From Craurococcus roseus (GTDB taxonomy: Bacteria; Pseudomonadota; Alphaproteobacteria; Acetobacterales; Acetobacteraceae), in NCBI RefSeq assembly GCF_039523795.1, contig NZ_BAAAFZ010000052.1, positions 1-63,675 on the forward strand: DNA of 63,675 nt, written 5' to 3'. Shown in pieces: positions 9,401 through 16,727 of this stretch. The position numbers were made by a program, and so were the translations under genes. Positions within the stretch are counted from its first letter, which is position 1, and the number at the start of each line of letters is the position of its first letter. The notes below the pieces were generated by a model. It had not been told where the DNA came from. It did no database searches and saw only the letters and a list, made by a program, of their open reading frames with translations.

Positions 9401-11070
9401 GCGGCCAGGCCGTTGATCGTGATCGGCGTACCGCTCGCTTCCGAGGCGTTCACCAAACCGTTCGCGTCGCCGAAGGCCAGGGTCGGCTTCGTGACGGCGA
9501 TGTTCCTGGTGGCGCCGTCCGCGAAGCGCAGGGTCTCGGCGCCATAGACCTTGTCGGCGCCGTCGTTGCCGTTGGCGGTGTTGGTGTCGGTGACGAGCGC
9601 GAAGGAGCCGCCCGCGTCCTGGCCGAAGGTGACGGCGTAGTCGGCCGCGTTGCCGGCGGTGGTGTACGTGTCGGTGCCGCCGCCGCCCGCCAGCGTGTCG
9701 TCGCCCGTGCCGCCGATGAGGGTGTCGTTTCCCGTGCCGCCCACCAGGGAGTCGGCGCCGGCGCCGCCCTCGATGCGGATCGCGGCGGAGGAGCCGCTGG
9801 CGTCGATGGTGTCGGCCGCGGAGCCGCCGAGGATGGTCTCCATGTTGCGGAGCACGTCGGTGCCGGTGAAGCCCGCGCCGCCCGCGAGGGTCGCGTTGTA
9901 GACGAGGCTCACCGAGGTCGTGCTGGCCGTGTAGCTGGCGGTGTCGGTGTCGGCGCCGCCGTCCAGGGTGTCGAGGCCGGTGCCGCCCACCAGCACGTCG
10001 TTGCCGGCGTTGCCGCTCAGGTACATCGCGGTGGAGGAGCCGGTCGCGTTGATGGTGTCGGCGGCCGAACCGCCGAAGATGGTCTCCACGTTCCGGACGG
10101 TGTCGGTGCCGCTGGTGGCGCCGGTGCCGTCCGCACCGGTGAAGCCCGCGCCGCCGGAAAGGGCGGAGTTGTAGGCGAGGCTCACCGAGGCGGTACTGGC
10201 CGAATAGTCGGCTATGTCGCTGCCGCCGTTGCCGTCCAGGGTGTCGTTGCCGCTGCCGCCGACGAGCGTGTCGCCGCCGCTGCCGCCGACCAGGGAGTCG
10301 GCGCCCGCGTTGCCCTCGATCCTGTGGACCCAGCTCGACCCGTTCGTGCTGATGGTGTCGTTGCCGCTGCCGCCCAGGAAATCGTCCATCCCGGTCATGC
10401 TGTCGGAGCCGCCGAGGCCGTCGCTGGTCGCAGTGTACTCCGCGCCGGTCACGTTCGTGTACGAGATGACGACGTTGCCGGTGCTGGTCCTGTAGTCGGC
10501 CGCGTCTTGGCCCGCTCCACCGTCGAGACGGTCGTTGCCCGCGCCGCCGGTGATCGTGTCGTCGCTGTCGCCGCCCAGGAGCGAGTCGGCGCCGGCACCG
10601 CCGTCGATGGTGTCGTTGCCGCCGCCGCCGGTAACGGTGTCGTCGCCGCCGCCGCCGTTCAGGACGTTGTTGCCCGAGGTCGCGGAGATGGTGTCGGCGA
10701 GGGTCCCGCCAGTCAGGACGTTGTTGCCCGCGCCGCCCTGGAGGTTGATCGCAGCGGTCGCCAAAGCGGCGTTGATCGTGTCGTTGCCCGCGCCGCCGAT
10801 GATCGTTTCAAAACCGGACAGCGTATCGGTGCCCCCGACGCCGTCCGTGCCGGTGTAGATGTTGGAGCTGTTCGCAACGAGGTTGAGCGCTTGCGAGGTG
10901 GAGTTGAGGCTGTAGCTGGCCGTGTCGATGCCGTTGCCGCCGCCGCCGACGACGCTATCGTTGCCTAATCCGGTCGGAGTCGCGCTCGCGTTGCCGCCGA
11001 TGTTGAAGACGTCGGACTGGTTGCCGCCGGTCAGGGTGTCGTTGCTGGGGGTGCCGTTGTAAGTGGCCAT
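6445..11070 (-). CDS. Large RTX / Ig-like repeat protein with C-terminal Hint domain
   Basis: A 1541-residue protein with no Sec signal, consistent with type I export. N-terminal half (to about residue 500): glycine/aspartate nonapeptides of the GGxGxD type that bind calcium in beta rolls, carried within roughly 90-140-residue repeat units. Middle (about 530-1050): four Ig-like modules separated by DGAGN- or DAAGN-type sequences. A second RTX block (about 1060-1330) leads into a Hint_2-type domain (about 1348-1541), with the candidate catalytic Cys in VCFMAGT and the His motif SADHALL. Hint domains self-cleave in hedgehog and intein relatives; in bacterial RTX proteins their role is unproven. 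The ATG at 11070 has GGAG 8 bases upstream. It is divergent from the sensor kinase gene. No type I exporter genes are in the window. A surface or secreted adhesin or processing role is inferred. Confidence 0.88.
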   Translation of the reverse strand: MATYNGTPSNDTLTGGNQSDVFNIGGNASATPTGLGNDSVVGGGGNGIDTASYSLNSTSQALNLVANSSNIYTGTDGVGGTDTLSGFETIIGGAGNDTINAALATAAINLQGGAGNNVLTGGTLADTISATSGNNVLNGGGGDDTVTGGGGNDTIDGGAGADSLLGGDSDDTITGGAGNDRLDGGAGQDAADYRTSTGNVVISYTNVTGAEYTATSDGLGGSDSMTGMDDFLGGSGNDTISTNGSSWVHRIEGNAGADSLVGGSGGDTLVGGSGNDTLDGNGGSDIADYSASTASVSLAYNSALSGGAGFTGADGTGATSGTDTVRNVETIFGGSAADTINATGSSTAMYLSGNAGNDVLVGGTGLDTLDGGADTDTASYTASTTSVSLVYNATLAGGAGFTGTDVLRNMETILGGSAADTIDASGSSAAIRIEGGAGADSLVGGTGNDTLIGGTGDDTLAGGGGTDTYTTAGNAADYAVTFGQDAGGSFALVTDTNTANGNDGADKVYGAETLRFADGATRNIAVTKPTLAFGDANGLVNASEASGTPITINGLAAGETAVVTLKSSAGTATVTASFNGNGTVNANVSGLGDGTVTITQVAVTSGGTTNTFTDPAPGATVALDKAAPAETTTIRLATDTGASSSDGITSNPTLSGTVSSGVAGVTVTVLDGTTALGTATTVAGGNWTFTPTGTAAADGTHTYTAAVTDGAGNRGTAAATSPAGTALDAAAPAVTGVAYGSNDGTLAAGEPVTLTVNFNENVFVAGGSPTLSLNSGGTATYVSGSGGQTLTFTYTPAAGQSATDLAITGLNLPAGVTVRDAAGNAVNAAGAVANPAGTLAVDTAAPSITAAAAPSGTFGIGQEVSFTLTGSEAMTVTGTPTLTLSNGATATYASGSGTGSLVFKYTVAAGQTDSGDVNVTGINGTIKDAAGNGVQAFSVATAGATAVDANAPAATTTVALAQDTGTPGDGTSAIPALTGVATGHQAGDTITIRDNGVVVGTAAIDANGAWTFANAGAAGGGHGYTAEVTDAAGNNGTATATSPASTSVNDGGDDDLSPLATPGADLVVGGDGSDTVVGLDGDDTLWGDDAAGDPAGDGGDTIDAGAGDDSVIGGGGGDTVDGGDGEDTLLGGAGGDTLAGGGGSDSLDGGDGADYLIGGGAADTVRGGAGDDTIQGDGADDAGDVVDGGDGRDEFSYYGAADVTIDLAAGTTSSGAALVSIEDAWGDTGNDLIRGDAEDNRLRGWSGDDTLEGGEGADTLEGEAGNDSVLGGDGDDVVVLGGGGNDTVDGGEGADTVVFAGEKADYTITSATDAGGQHFLVTDTVGGGGTAKVYGAEFLEFADQTDPVCFMAGTLVATPSGERAVETLAAGDLVLTAGGGAKPVRWLGRQTVSTRFGDPLRVLPVRIAAGALGEGLPRRDLLVSADHALLVDGALVQAGALVNGTTVRREARVPEVFTYWHVELADHSLVLAEGVAAETFVDNVARMAFDNWAEHGAAGSPAPLAEMALPRAKAVRQVPQATRRRLAARAALLLGKRATAA
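7080..7880 (-). repeat. C-terminal RTX nonapeptide block
   Basis: In-frame repeats encode GGxGxDxLx-type units (for example GGDGEDTLLGGAGGDTLAGG) immediately before the Hint domain. The block ends with a KVYGAEFLEFAD module that matches the end of the N-terminal RTX block (KVYGAETLRFAD, near 9540). Confidence 0.8.
9510..11060 (-). repeat. N-terminal RTX block with long internal repeats
   Basis: Units begin with a degenerate A-x-Y-x-x-S-T element (TASYSLNST near 10920, ADYRTSTGN near 10500, ADYSASTAS near 10210, ASYTASTTS near 9940). They continue through GGAGFTG or equivalent, an ETI-GG-AADTI element, and two or three RTX nonamers. The units at about 10210 and 9940 are the most alike. Confidence 0.75.
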
Positions 11071-11153
11071 GAGAGGGCTCCGAGACGCGGGGCAGGTCCG
11101 CGCGATGCGGGATGCGTTCGGCCGGTTTGATAACGGAACGTGAATGTGATTTC

Positions 11154-11163
11154 CTACTGGTAG
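11154..11163. promoter_or_regulatory. Dyad CTACTGGTAG in divergent promoter region
   Basis: The 173-bp gap between the divergent RTX-Hint and sensor-kinase genes is the most AT-rich stretch nearby. It contains CTAC-TG-GTAG flanked by T and A runs, followed by ATCTTATTTTTCTC. The dyad could bind a LuxR/FixJ-type regulator such as the one at 13653. This is inference from position and symmetry only. Confidence 0.35.
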
Positions 11164-11243
11164 AAATGCGATCTTATTTTTCTCTAAAAATGTGTTAAAG
11201 GCCGTGCCGCGGACGCTCCGGGACGTGCGCGACGGAGCCATCC

Positions 11244-13696
11244 ATGGACACGGTTTTCCCAGCGGCCGCCCCCGCCGGCGGCGACCACGCGGGTGCCTCC
11301 CCGCGGCCGGGTCCGGCCACGGGCGGCGCCCGCGCCCCGGCGCGGCGCGNNNNNNNNNNNNNNNNNNNNCGCGGGGGACCGCGGCGCCGACCGGCCGCCG
11401 GTTGCGTTGGCACCTCCTCGGCTTCGCCGCGGCGCTCCTCCTGCCCGCGCTCGCCTTTGCCGCCGGCATGGCGGCCGAGTACGGCGCAGTGCAGAGGAAG
11501 CGGCTCGAAGGGGAGGCCCGGGCGGTCGTCCGCGACCTGGAAGCGGCGGTGGACCGCGAACTGTCGGCGCTGCTTGCCGCGGCGCAGACGCTGGCCACGT
11601 CCGCCGCGCTGGAAACGCGGGACTTCCCCGCGTTCGAGCGCCAAGCCTACGAAGTCGCCGCGGCGCGCGGCATCGAGATCGCCTTGGTCACGTCGGCCGG
11701 CCGACACGTCGTCAACACGGCCCTGCCCCAGGGCTCCCGGATCGCCCGCTCCCCCGACTTCACGCCGGACGCCGCGGCGCGGGCCGCGATCGCGGCGGGC
11801 TTGCCTTTCGTTTCGGACCTTTTCAAAGGCCCGCTGACGGGCCGCGACCTGCTGCGGCTTTCGGTGCCGGCGTACATCCACGCCGAGGGGAGCGAGGGTT
11901 GGGGCCACGGGCGGCTCGTGCTGGTCTTCGGCCCCGACCGCCTGCGGGGGTTGCTCGCCCGCGCGGGGCTGCCGCCCGGTTGGCTGGCGAGCATCGTCGA
12001 CCGCGCCGGCATCACCATCGCCCGCAGCCACCGTCACGACGAATTCGTGGGCGTCCCGGCCACGCGCGGCATGCAGGACAACACCGCCGGGACCGGCGGC
12101 ACCTTCCGCGCGCCCACCTTGGACGGAGTCATGGCGTTCGGCGCTTACGCGCGCACGACCTTCGGCGACTGGCGCGTCACGGTCGGGGTGCCGGTCGCGG
12201 TGCTGGAAGCGCCGTTGAGGCGCTCCTTCTGGTGGGTGGCCGGGGCGGGCTCGGCCGTCATCGGGCTGGCGGTGCTGCTGGCCCTCGCCCTGGCCCGCCG
12301 GGTCGAGGCGTCCGTGGGCGCCCTGGCCGCCGCGGCCGCCGATCTCGGCGCGGGCCACGGCGCGGTCGCGCCCGCCACGCCGGTGCGTGAGGTGAACGCC
12401 GTGGGCGCGGCGCTCGCCGCAGCCGGCGCCGAACTCCGCCGCCGGACCGCGACGGAACGCGCCGCCCGCGAGGAGGCGCAGAGGGGCCGCGAGTTGCTGC
12501 AGGCCGTGATCGACGGCACCTCGGACCCGATCCTCGCGCGCGGCCTGGACGGCCGCTTCGTGCTGGTGAACCGCGCCGGGGCCACGCTGCTGGGCGTGCG
12601 GAGCCCCGCCGAGGCGCTCGGGCGGCGCTTCGCCGACCTCCTGCCCGAAGACCGGGCCGAAGCGGCGGCGGCGCTGGACCGCGCCGTGATCGCCGACGGC
12701 CAAGCCTGCGCGGTCGAGGAGTGCATCGGCCGCGGGGCGGCGGACGACCCGCGGCGGGTGTTCGTCGTCACCAAGTCGCCTTGGCGCGACGCGGCGGGGC
12801 GCGTCGCCGGCGTGGTTTGCGTGGCGCGCGACGAAACCGCGCGCCGCGCCGCGGAGGAGCGCTTGGAAGGCGTGCGGGCCGAGTTGCTGCGCGCGTCGCG
12901 CCTCGGCGCGGTCGGCGCCATGGCCGCGGGCCTCGCTCACGAACTCAACCAGCCGCTCGGCGCCGCCGCCAACTTCCTGGCCGTCGCGGAGGCCCTGCTC
13001 GGCTGCGGCGCCGAGGACCCGGTGGCGCCCTGCCGGGCGCGGGCCGCGGCGGCGCCGGACCTCGACGGCGGTTGCGAAGCGGTGGCGGAGGCCGGGCGGC
13101 AGGTGCTGCGCGCCGGCGAGATCGTGCGCCGCTTGCGCAACTTCATCGCCCAGGGCGACGCGGACATGCGCGTGGAAGAGGTCGGGCCGCTGGTGGCGGA
13201 GGCCTGCGAGGCGGCGCTGCCGCCCGACGCTTCGGACGCGGCCGGGGCGGCGCTGCGGATCGAACACGCCGCGGGCGGGCGGGCCGCCTTGGTGGACCGA
13301 ATCCAGATCCAGCAGGTGGTGATCAACCTCGTGCGCAACGCCGCCGAGGCGCTGCGCGACTGCGGCGGCGAAGGCGGGCGGAAGGAGATCGCGGTTTCGG
13401 TGCGGCCGGCGGCCGGCGGCGGCTGCGAGGTCGCGGTGGCCGACACCGGCCCCGGGCTGGCGCCGGCCGTCCGGGACCGCCTCTTCGAGCCGCTCGCCAG
13501 CACCAAGCGCGGCGGCATGGGCATCGGCCTCGCGATATGCCGCGCCATCGTCGAAGCGCACGGCGGCCGCTTGTGGGCGGGCGCCAACCCGGGCGGCGGC
13601 ACCGTGTTCCGCTTCGCGCTGCCGCCGCCCCTCACCCCCACCGGAGGACACGATGACGGAAACATTGGCGCCGCCGCGCCCCTGCCCCCAGCCTGA
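11244..13696 (+). CDS. Membrane sensor histidine kinase (Cache-PAS-HisKA), interrupted by an assembly gap
   Basis: A FixL-like sensor kinase of about 817 residues. After the gap it shows a transmembrane helix (LLGFAAALLLPALAFAAGM), a periplasmic dCache-like domain (roughly 65-330), a second helix (SAVIGLAVLLALALA), a linker, and a PAS domain (VIDGTSDPILARGLDG onward). The HisKA His is in MAAGLAHELNQPLGAA. The HATPase motifs are NLVRNAAEALRD, DTGPGLAP and GMGIGLAIC. The ATG at 11244 has CGGAG about 8 bases upstream and G/C-rich third positions, but the 20 Ns at 11350 put it out of frame with the rest. A true gap of 21 (or 18 or 24) bases would restore one frame. The 3' end overlaps the regulator gene by 44 bases, which indicates a coupled pair. 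Confidence 0.82.
11350..11369. other. Assembly gap (20 N) inside the sensor kinase gene
   Basis: Unresolved bases in very GC-rich coding sequence. The run length does not keep the reading frame chosen for the kinase start, so it is probably a placeholder size. Confidence 0.95.
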
Positions 13697-14357
13697 GACG
13701 GCCGGCGCGGCCGGCCCGGCCCCCGTCGTCCACGTGGTGGACGACGACGACGCCATGCGCCGCTCGCTCGCGCTGCTGCTGCGCTCGGCCGGCTACGCCG
13801 CCGAGGCGCATGCTTCCGCCGAAGCGTTGCTGGCGGCCCTCGATCCGTCCGGCGCGCCAGCGGTGGCGGCGGTGCGGTCGGCTTGCGCGGTGGTGGACGT
13901 GCTGATGCCCGGCGGCATGGACGGGATCGCGCTGCAAGCGGAGCTGGCGCGGCGCGGCGCGGCGCTGCCCGTGGTGGTGGTGACGGGGCACGCCGACGTG
14001 CCGCTCGCCGTGCGGGCGATGCGGGCCGGCGCGGTGGATTTCGTCGAGAAGCCCTACCCGAAGGGGCGCATCCTCGCCGCGGTGGCGGAGGCGCTCGAAG
14101 CGNNNNNNNNNNNNNNNNNNNNNNNNNCGCCGGCCGCGGCCGCGCGCGTGGCGGCCCTGACGCCACGCGAGCGGACCGTGCTGCGCGCCCTGGTGTCCGG
14201 GCAACCGAACAAGGTCATCGCCCACGAACTCGGCATCAGCCCCCGCACAGTGGAGGCGCACCGGGCCGCGGTCATGGAAAAGCTCGATGTGCGGAGCTTG
14301 GCCGAGGCGGTCCGCTTGGCTATGGCCGCGGGCCTCGACGACGGCCCCGAAGGGTGA
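13653..14357 (+). CDS. FixJ-family response regulator (REC + LuxR HTH)
   Basis: Partner regulator of the upstream kinase. The receiver domain (about 24-145) has the acidic pair VVDDDDA, the phospho-acceptor Asp in VVDVLMPGG, the Thr in VVVVTGHAD and the Lys in VEKPYPKG. After a short linker carrying 25 Ns comes a LuxR-type helix-turn-helix: LTPRERTVLRALVSG, then NKVIAHELGISPRTVEAHRA. The start has GGAGG 8 bases upstream and lies inside the kinase gene. The N run keeps frame here. FixJ proteins activate transcription when phosphorylated. The divergent RTX-Hint gene is a plausible but untested target. The specific stimulus cannot be read from the sequence. Confidence 0.92.
   Translation: MTETLAPPRPCPQPETAGAAGPAPVVHVVDDDDAMRRSLALLLRSAGYAAEAHASAEALLAALDPSGAPAVAAVRSACAVVDVLMPGGMDGIALQAELARRGAALPVVVVTGHADVPLAVRAMRAGAVDFVEKPYPKGRILAAVAEALEAXXXXXXXXXPAAAARVAALTPRERTVLRALVSGQPNKVIAHELGISPRTVEAHRAAVMEKLDVRSLAEAVRLAMAAGLDDGPEG
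14103..14127. other. Assembly gap (25 N) in the response regulator linker
   Basis: Unresolved bases between the REC and HTH domains. The reading frame is conserved across the run as given. Confidence 0.95.
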
Positions 14358-14894
14358 CGCGCGGCCCGGCGGGCTCCCCCATGCACGCGCGGCGAGGCCG
14401 GCGCCCGCGCGTCGAGCGCGGTTGTTCCGCCCGGAGGCTTCCGGGGAGCGCCGCGACCGGGCGGCCAGGACGCCGGGGCGCCCTCGCGTCGCCGTAGCAG
14501 CAGCAGCGCCCCCCCGCCCGGCTAAGCGGCGGCGGGGGGCTTGAGGCGCCTGCCGCGCCTCGTTGGCGCGGCAGGCGCCACCACGTCCACCGGCGCCGGC
14601 GCGTCCGCCGCCCCGTGTTCAGCACAGGGGTTGGAGGCGAGCCGCGCCGTGTTGCGAGGAAGGCAAGGTCGCGGCCAGGACGCCCTCCGCCGGTCCCACG
14701 CGCCACCATCGTGTGAGTTGAGTATCTTGGCTGCCGTCACCGCCCTTCCGCGCGGGCCCGGCCGCCGGGATGCTTGCGCCGCCGCACCGCGGCCGGTATA
14801 GCCGCCGCCTTCCGCGCGCCGGTGCTTGTGTGGGCATGCCCGGCCGCGGTCCCGCGCCTGCCGTCCGCAGGCGCTCCCCCGAAAGGAGTGCGAA
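14358..14894. other. 537-bp intergenic region before rpmI
   Basis: No convincing gene was found; short open frames on both strands look like composition artefacts. The region holds a long perfect hairpin (14545-14579) and presumably the promoter and leader of rpmI-rplT. infC, which usually precedes rpmI, is not present here. Confidence 0.7.
14545..14579. terminator. Perfect 15-bp hairpin, 5-nt loop
   Basis: GGCGCCTGCCGCGCC, the loop TCGTT and GGCGCGGCAGGCGCC form a perfect inverted repeat about 190 bases after the FixJ-like stop. It probably terminates the two-component operon, or both strands. It lacks a T run. Confidence 0.5.
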
Positions 14895-15101
14895 ATGCCC
14901 AAGCTGAAGACGAAGTCTTCCGTGAAGAAGCGATTCAAGCAGACCGCCACCGGCAAGGTGCTGGCCGGCCCCGGCTTCAAGCGCCACATGCTCCGCAACC
15001 GCTCGCAAAAGGCCAAGCGCCAGAACCGCGGCAGCCAAGTGCTGCGGCACCAGGACGGGCTGACCGTGCTGCAATGGGCGCCCTACGGGCTCTCGCGGTA
15101 A
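14895..15101 (+). CDS. rpmI: Large ribosomal subunit protein bL35
   Basis: A 68-residue basic ribosomal protein beginning MPKLKTKSSVKKRFKQTATGK, with the typical HMLRNRSQKAKRQ core. AAAGGAG lies 6 bases before the ATG. It sits 13 bases before rplT, the usual bL35-bL20 pair. In many bacteria bL20 represses this operon post-transcriptionally; no matching leader structure was identified here. Confidence 0.97.
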   Translation: MPKLKTKSSVKKRFKQTATGKVLAGPGFKRHMLRNRSQKAKRQNRGSQVLRHQDGLTVLQWAPYGLSR

Positions 15102-15114
15102 GAGGGGCTGACAG

Positions 15115-15504
15115 ATGGCTCGCGTCAAACGGGGCGTCGTCGCCCACGCCCGGCACAAGAAGGTCCTCAAGCTCGCCAAGGGCTATGTCGGCCGGTCTTC
15201 CACCAACTACCGGATCGCCTTGGAGCGGGTCGAGAAGGCGCTGCAATACGCCTACCGCGACCGCCGCAACAAGAAGCGCGACTTCCGGGGCCTCTGGATC
15301 CAGCGCATCAACGCCGCGGCGCGGGAGCACGGGATGACCTATTCCCGCTTCATGGCCGGCATCAAGGCGGCGGGGATCGAGATGGACCGCAAGGTGATGG
15401 CCACCATCGCCTTCGACGACCCGCAATCCTTCGCGGCACTGGTGGAGAAGGCCAAGGCCGCCGCCCCGGCACAGCCCGAAGCGGCGCAACCCGCGGCGGC
15501 CTGA
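15115..15504 (+). CDS. rplT: Large ribosomal subunit protein bL20
   Basis: A 129-residue 50S assembly protein with the canonical MARVKRGVVAHARHKKVLKL start, the RNA-binding DRRNKKRDFR segment and the C-terminal globular part (WIQRINAAAREHGMTYSRFM). An Ala/Pro-rich tail of about 12 residues extends it slightly beyond the usual 117-120 residues. A strong hairpin separates it from pheS. Confidence 0.97.
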   Translation: MARVKRGVVAHARHKKVLKLAKGYVGRSSTNYRIALERVEKALQYAYRDRRNKKRDFRGLWIQRINAAAREHGMTYSRFMAGIKAAGIEMDRKVMATIAFDDPQSFAALVEKAKAAAPAQPEAAQPAAA

Positions 15505-15535
15505 CGCCGCAGCCCCTCCGCCGGACGACGACCGG

Positions 15536-15584
15536 GGGCCGCGCCGGACCGCCGGGGGATCATCCCCGGCGGGGGGCGCGGCCC
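15536..15584 (+). terminator. Two-tier hairpin between rplT and pheS
   Basis: The inner stem CCGCCGGGG / CCCCGGCGG around the loop GATCAT is nested in an outer stem GGGCCGCGCC / GGCGCGGCCC. It ends 30 bases before the pheS start and probably terminates or attenuates transcription into pheST. Confidence 0.6.
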
Positions 15585-15613
15585 TTCCCGTTCACGCAAC
15601 AGGTGCCTGCCAT

Positions 15614-16726
15614 ATGCCGACCGATCTCGCCCCCCCTCCCGGCGACGACCTGGACGCGCTGCGGCGCGACGCGGTTTCCGAACTCGCCGCCGCCGCCGAC
15701 CTCCGCGCCTGGGACGCGGCGCGCGTCGGCCTGCTCGGCAAGAGCGGGCGGCTGACGGCGCTGCTGAAGGGCCTCGGCGCGGCGCCGCCGGAGGAGCGCA
15801 AGGCGCGCGGCGCGGCGTTGAACCGGCTCAAGGGCGAGTTGGAGGCGGCCGTGGAGGCCCGCCGCGGCGAGTTGGAAGCGGCGGCGCTGGACGCGCGCTT
15901 GGCGTCCGAGCGACTGGACGTGACCCTTCCTCCCCGCCCCCACCCGCCGGCGGGCGCCGAGGCGGGCGGCGTCCACCCGATCAGCCGCACCGTCGAGGAG
16001 TTGACGGCGATCTTCGGCGCCATGGGCTTTTCGGTGGCCGAGGGGCCGGACATCGACAGCGACTGGCACAACTTCGGCGCCCTCAACATCCCGGAGCACC
16101 ACCCGGCGCGGCAGGACCACGACACCTTCTACCTCCCCGCCTCCCCGGGCTCGAACGAGCGGCGGCCGGTGCTGCGCACCCACACCTCGCCGGTGCAGAT
16201 ACGGACGATGCTGTCGCAGGAGCCGCCGATCCGGGTGATCGTGCCCGGCCGCACCTTCCGCGCCGACCACGACGCGACGCACTCGCCGATGTTCCACCAA
16301 GTGGAGGGGCTGGTGATCGACCGGGCGATCACGCTCGGCCACCTGAAGGGCTGCCTGATCGACTTCCTCCGCGCCTTCTTCGGTATCGGCGACCTGCCGG
16401 TGCGGTTCCGCGCCAGCTACTTCCCGTTCACCGAGCCGTCGATGGAGGTGGACATCGGCTGGAGCCGGAAGACCGGCGAGCTGGGCAAGGGCGGGGATTG
16501 GCTGGAGATCCTGGGCAGCGGCATGGTCCACCCGCGCGTGCTGTCCAATTGCGGCATCGACCCGCGGGAGTGGCAGGGCTTCGCCTTCGGCATGGGCATC
16601 GAGCGCATCACCATGCTGAAGCACGGCATGAACGACCTTCGGCCGTTCTACGAGGGCGACTTCCGGTGGCTCAGGCACAACGCGTCGAGCCCGCTGGCGC
16701 CGCCCTCGCTCGCGGAGGGCGTGTGA
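15614..16726 (+). CDS. pheS: Phenylalanine--tRNA ligase alpha subunit
   Basis: The catalytic subunit of the alpha2beta2 phenylalanyl-tRNA synthetase, 370 residues. An N-terminal coiled-coil (about 1-105) precedes the class II core. Visible core motifs include HPISRTVEELTAIFGAMGF, LRTHTSPVQIR (motif 2 region), FRADHDATHSP, FHQVEG, the Phe-pocket segment PFTEPSMEVDI and motif 3 FGMGIERITMLKHG. It is followed after one base by pheT. The hairpin just upstream suggests control of pheST separate from the ribosomal genes. Confidence 0.97.
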   Translation: MPTDLAPPPGDDLDALRRDAVSELAAAADLRAWDAARVGLLGKSGRLTALLKGLGAAPPEERKARGAALNRLKGELEAAVEARRGELEAAALDARLASERLDVTLPPRPHPPAGAEAGGVHPISRTVEELTAIFGAMGFSVAEGPDIDSDWHNFGALNIPEHHPARQDHDTFYLPASPGSNERRPVLRTHTSPVQIRTMLSQEPPIRVIVPGRTFRADHDATHSPMFHQVEGLVIDRAITLGHLKGCLIDFLRAFFGIGDLPVRFRASYFPFTEPSMEVDIGWSRKTGELGKGGDWLEILGSGMVHPRVLSNCGIDPREWQGFAFGMGIERITMLKHGMNDLRPFYEGDFRWLRHNASSPLAPPSLAEGV

Positions 16727-16727
16727 G

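Noticed and set aside
6388..10968. A 1526-codon open frame opposite the RTX-Hint gene
   Set aside because: It mirrors the repeats of the real gene (Val/Ala/Gly-rich with no domains). High GC removes stop codons on the opposite strand.
11195..13756. An 853-codon minus-strand frame opposite the sensor kinase
   Set aside because: Antisense shadow without domains; the plus-strand frame has clear kinase motifs.
14522..15016. A minus-strand frame overlapping rpmI and the hairpin
   Set aside because: It runs antisense to rpmI, and the end encodes low-complexity residues over the hairpin. No family or start site.
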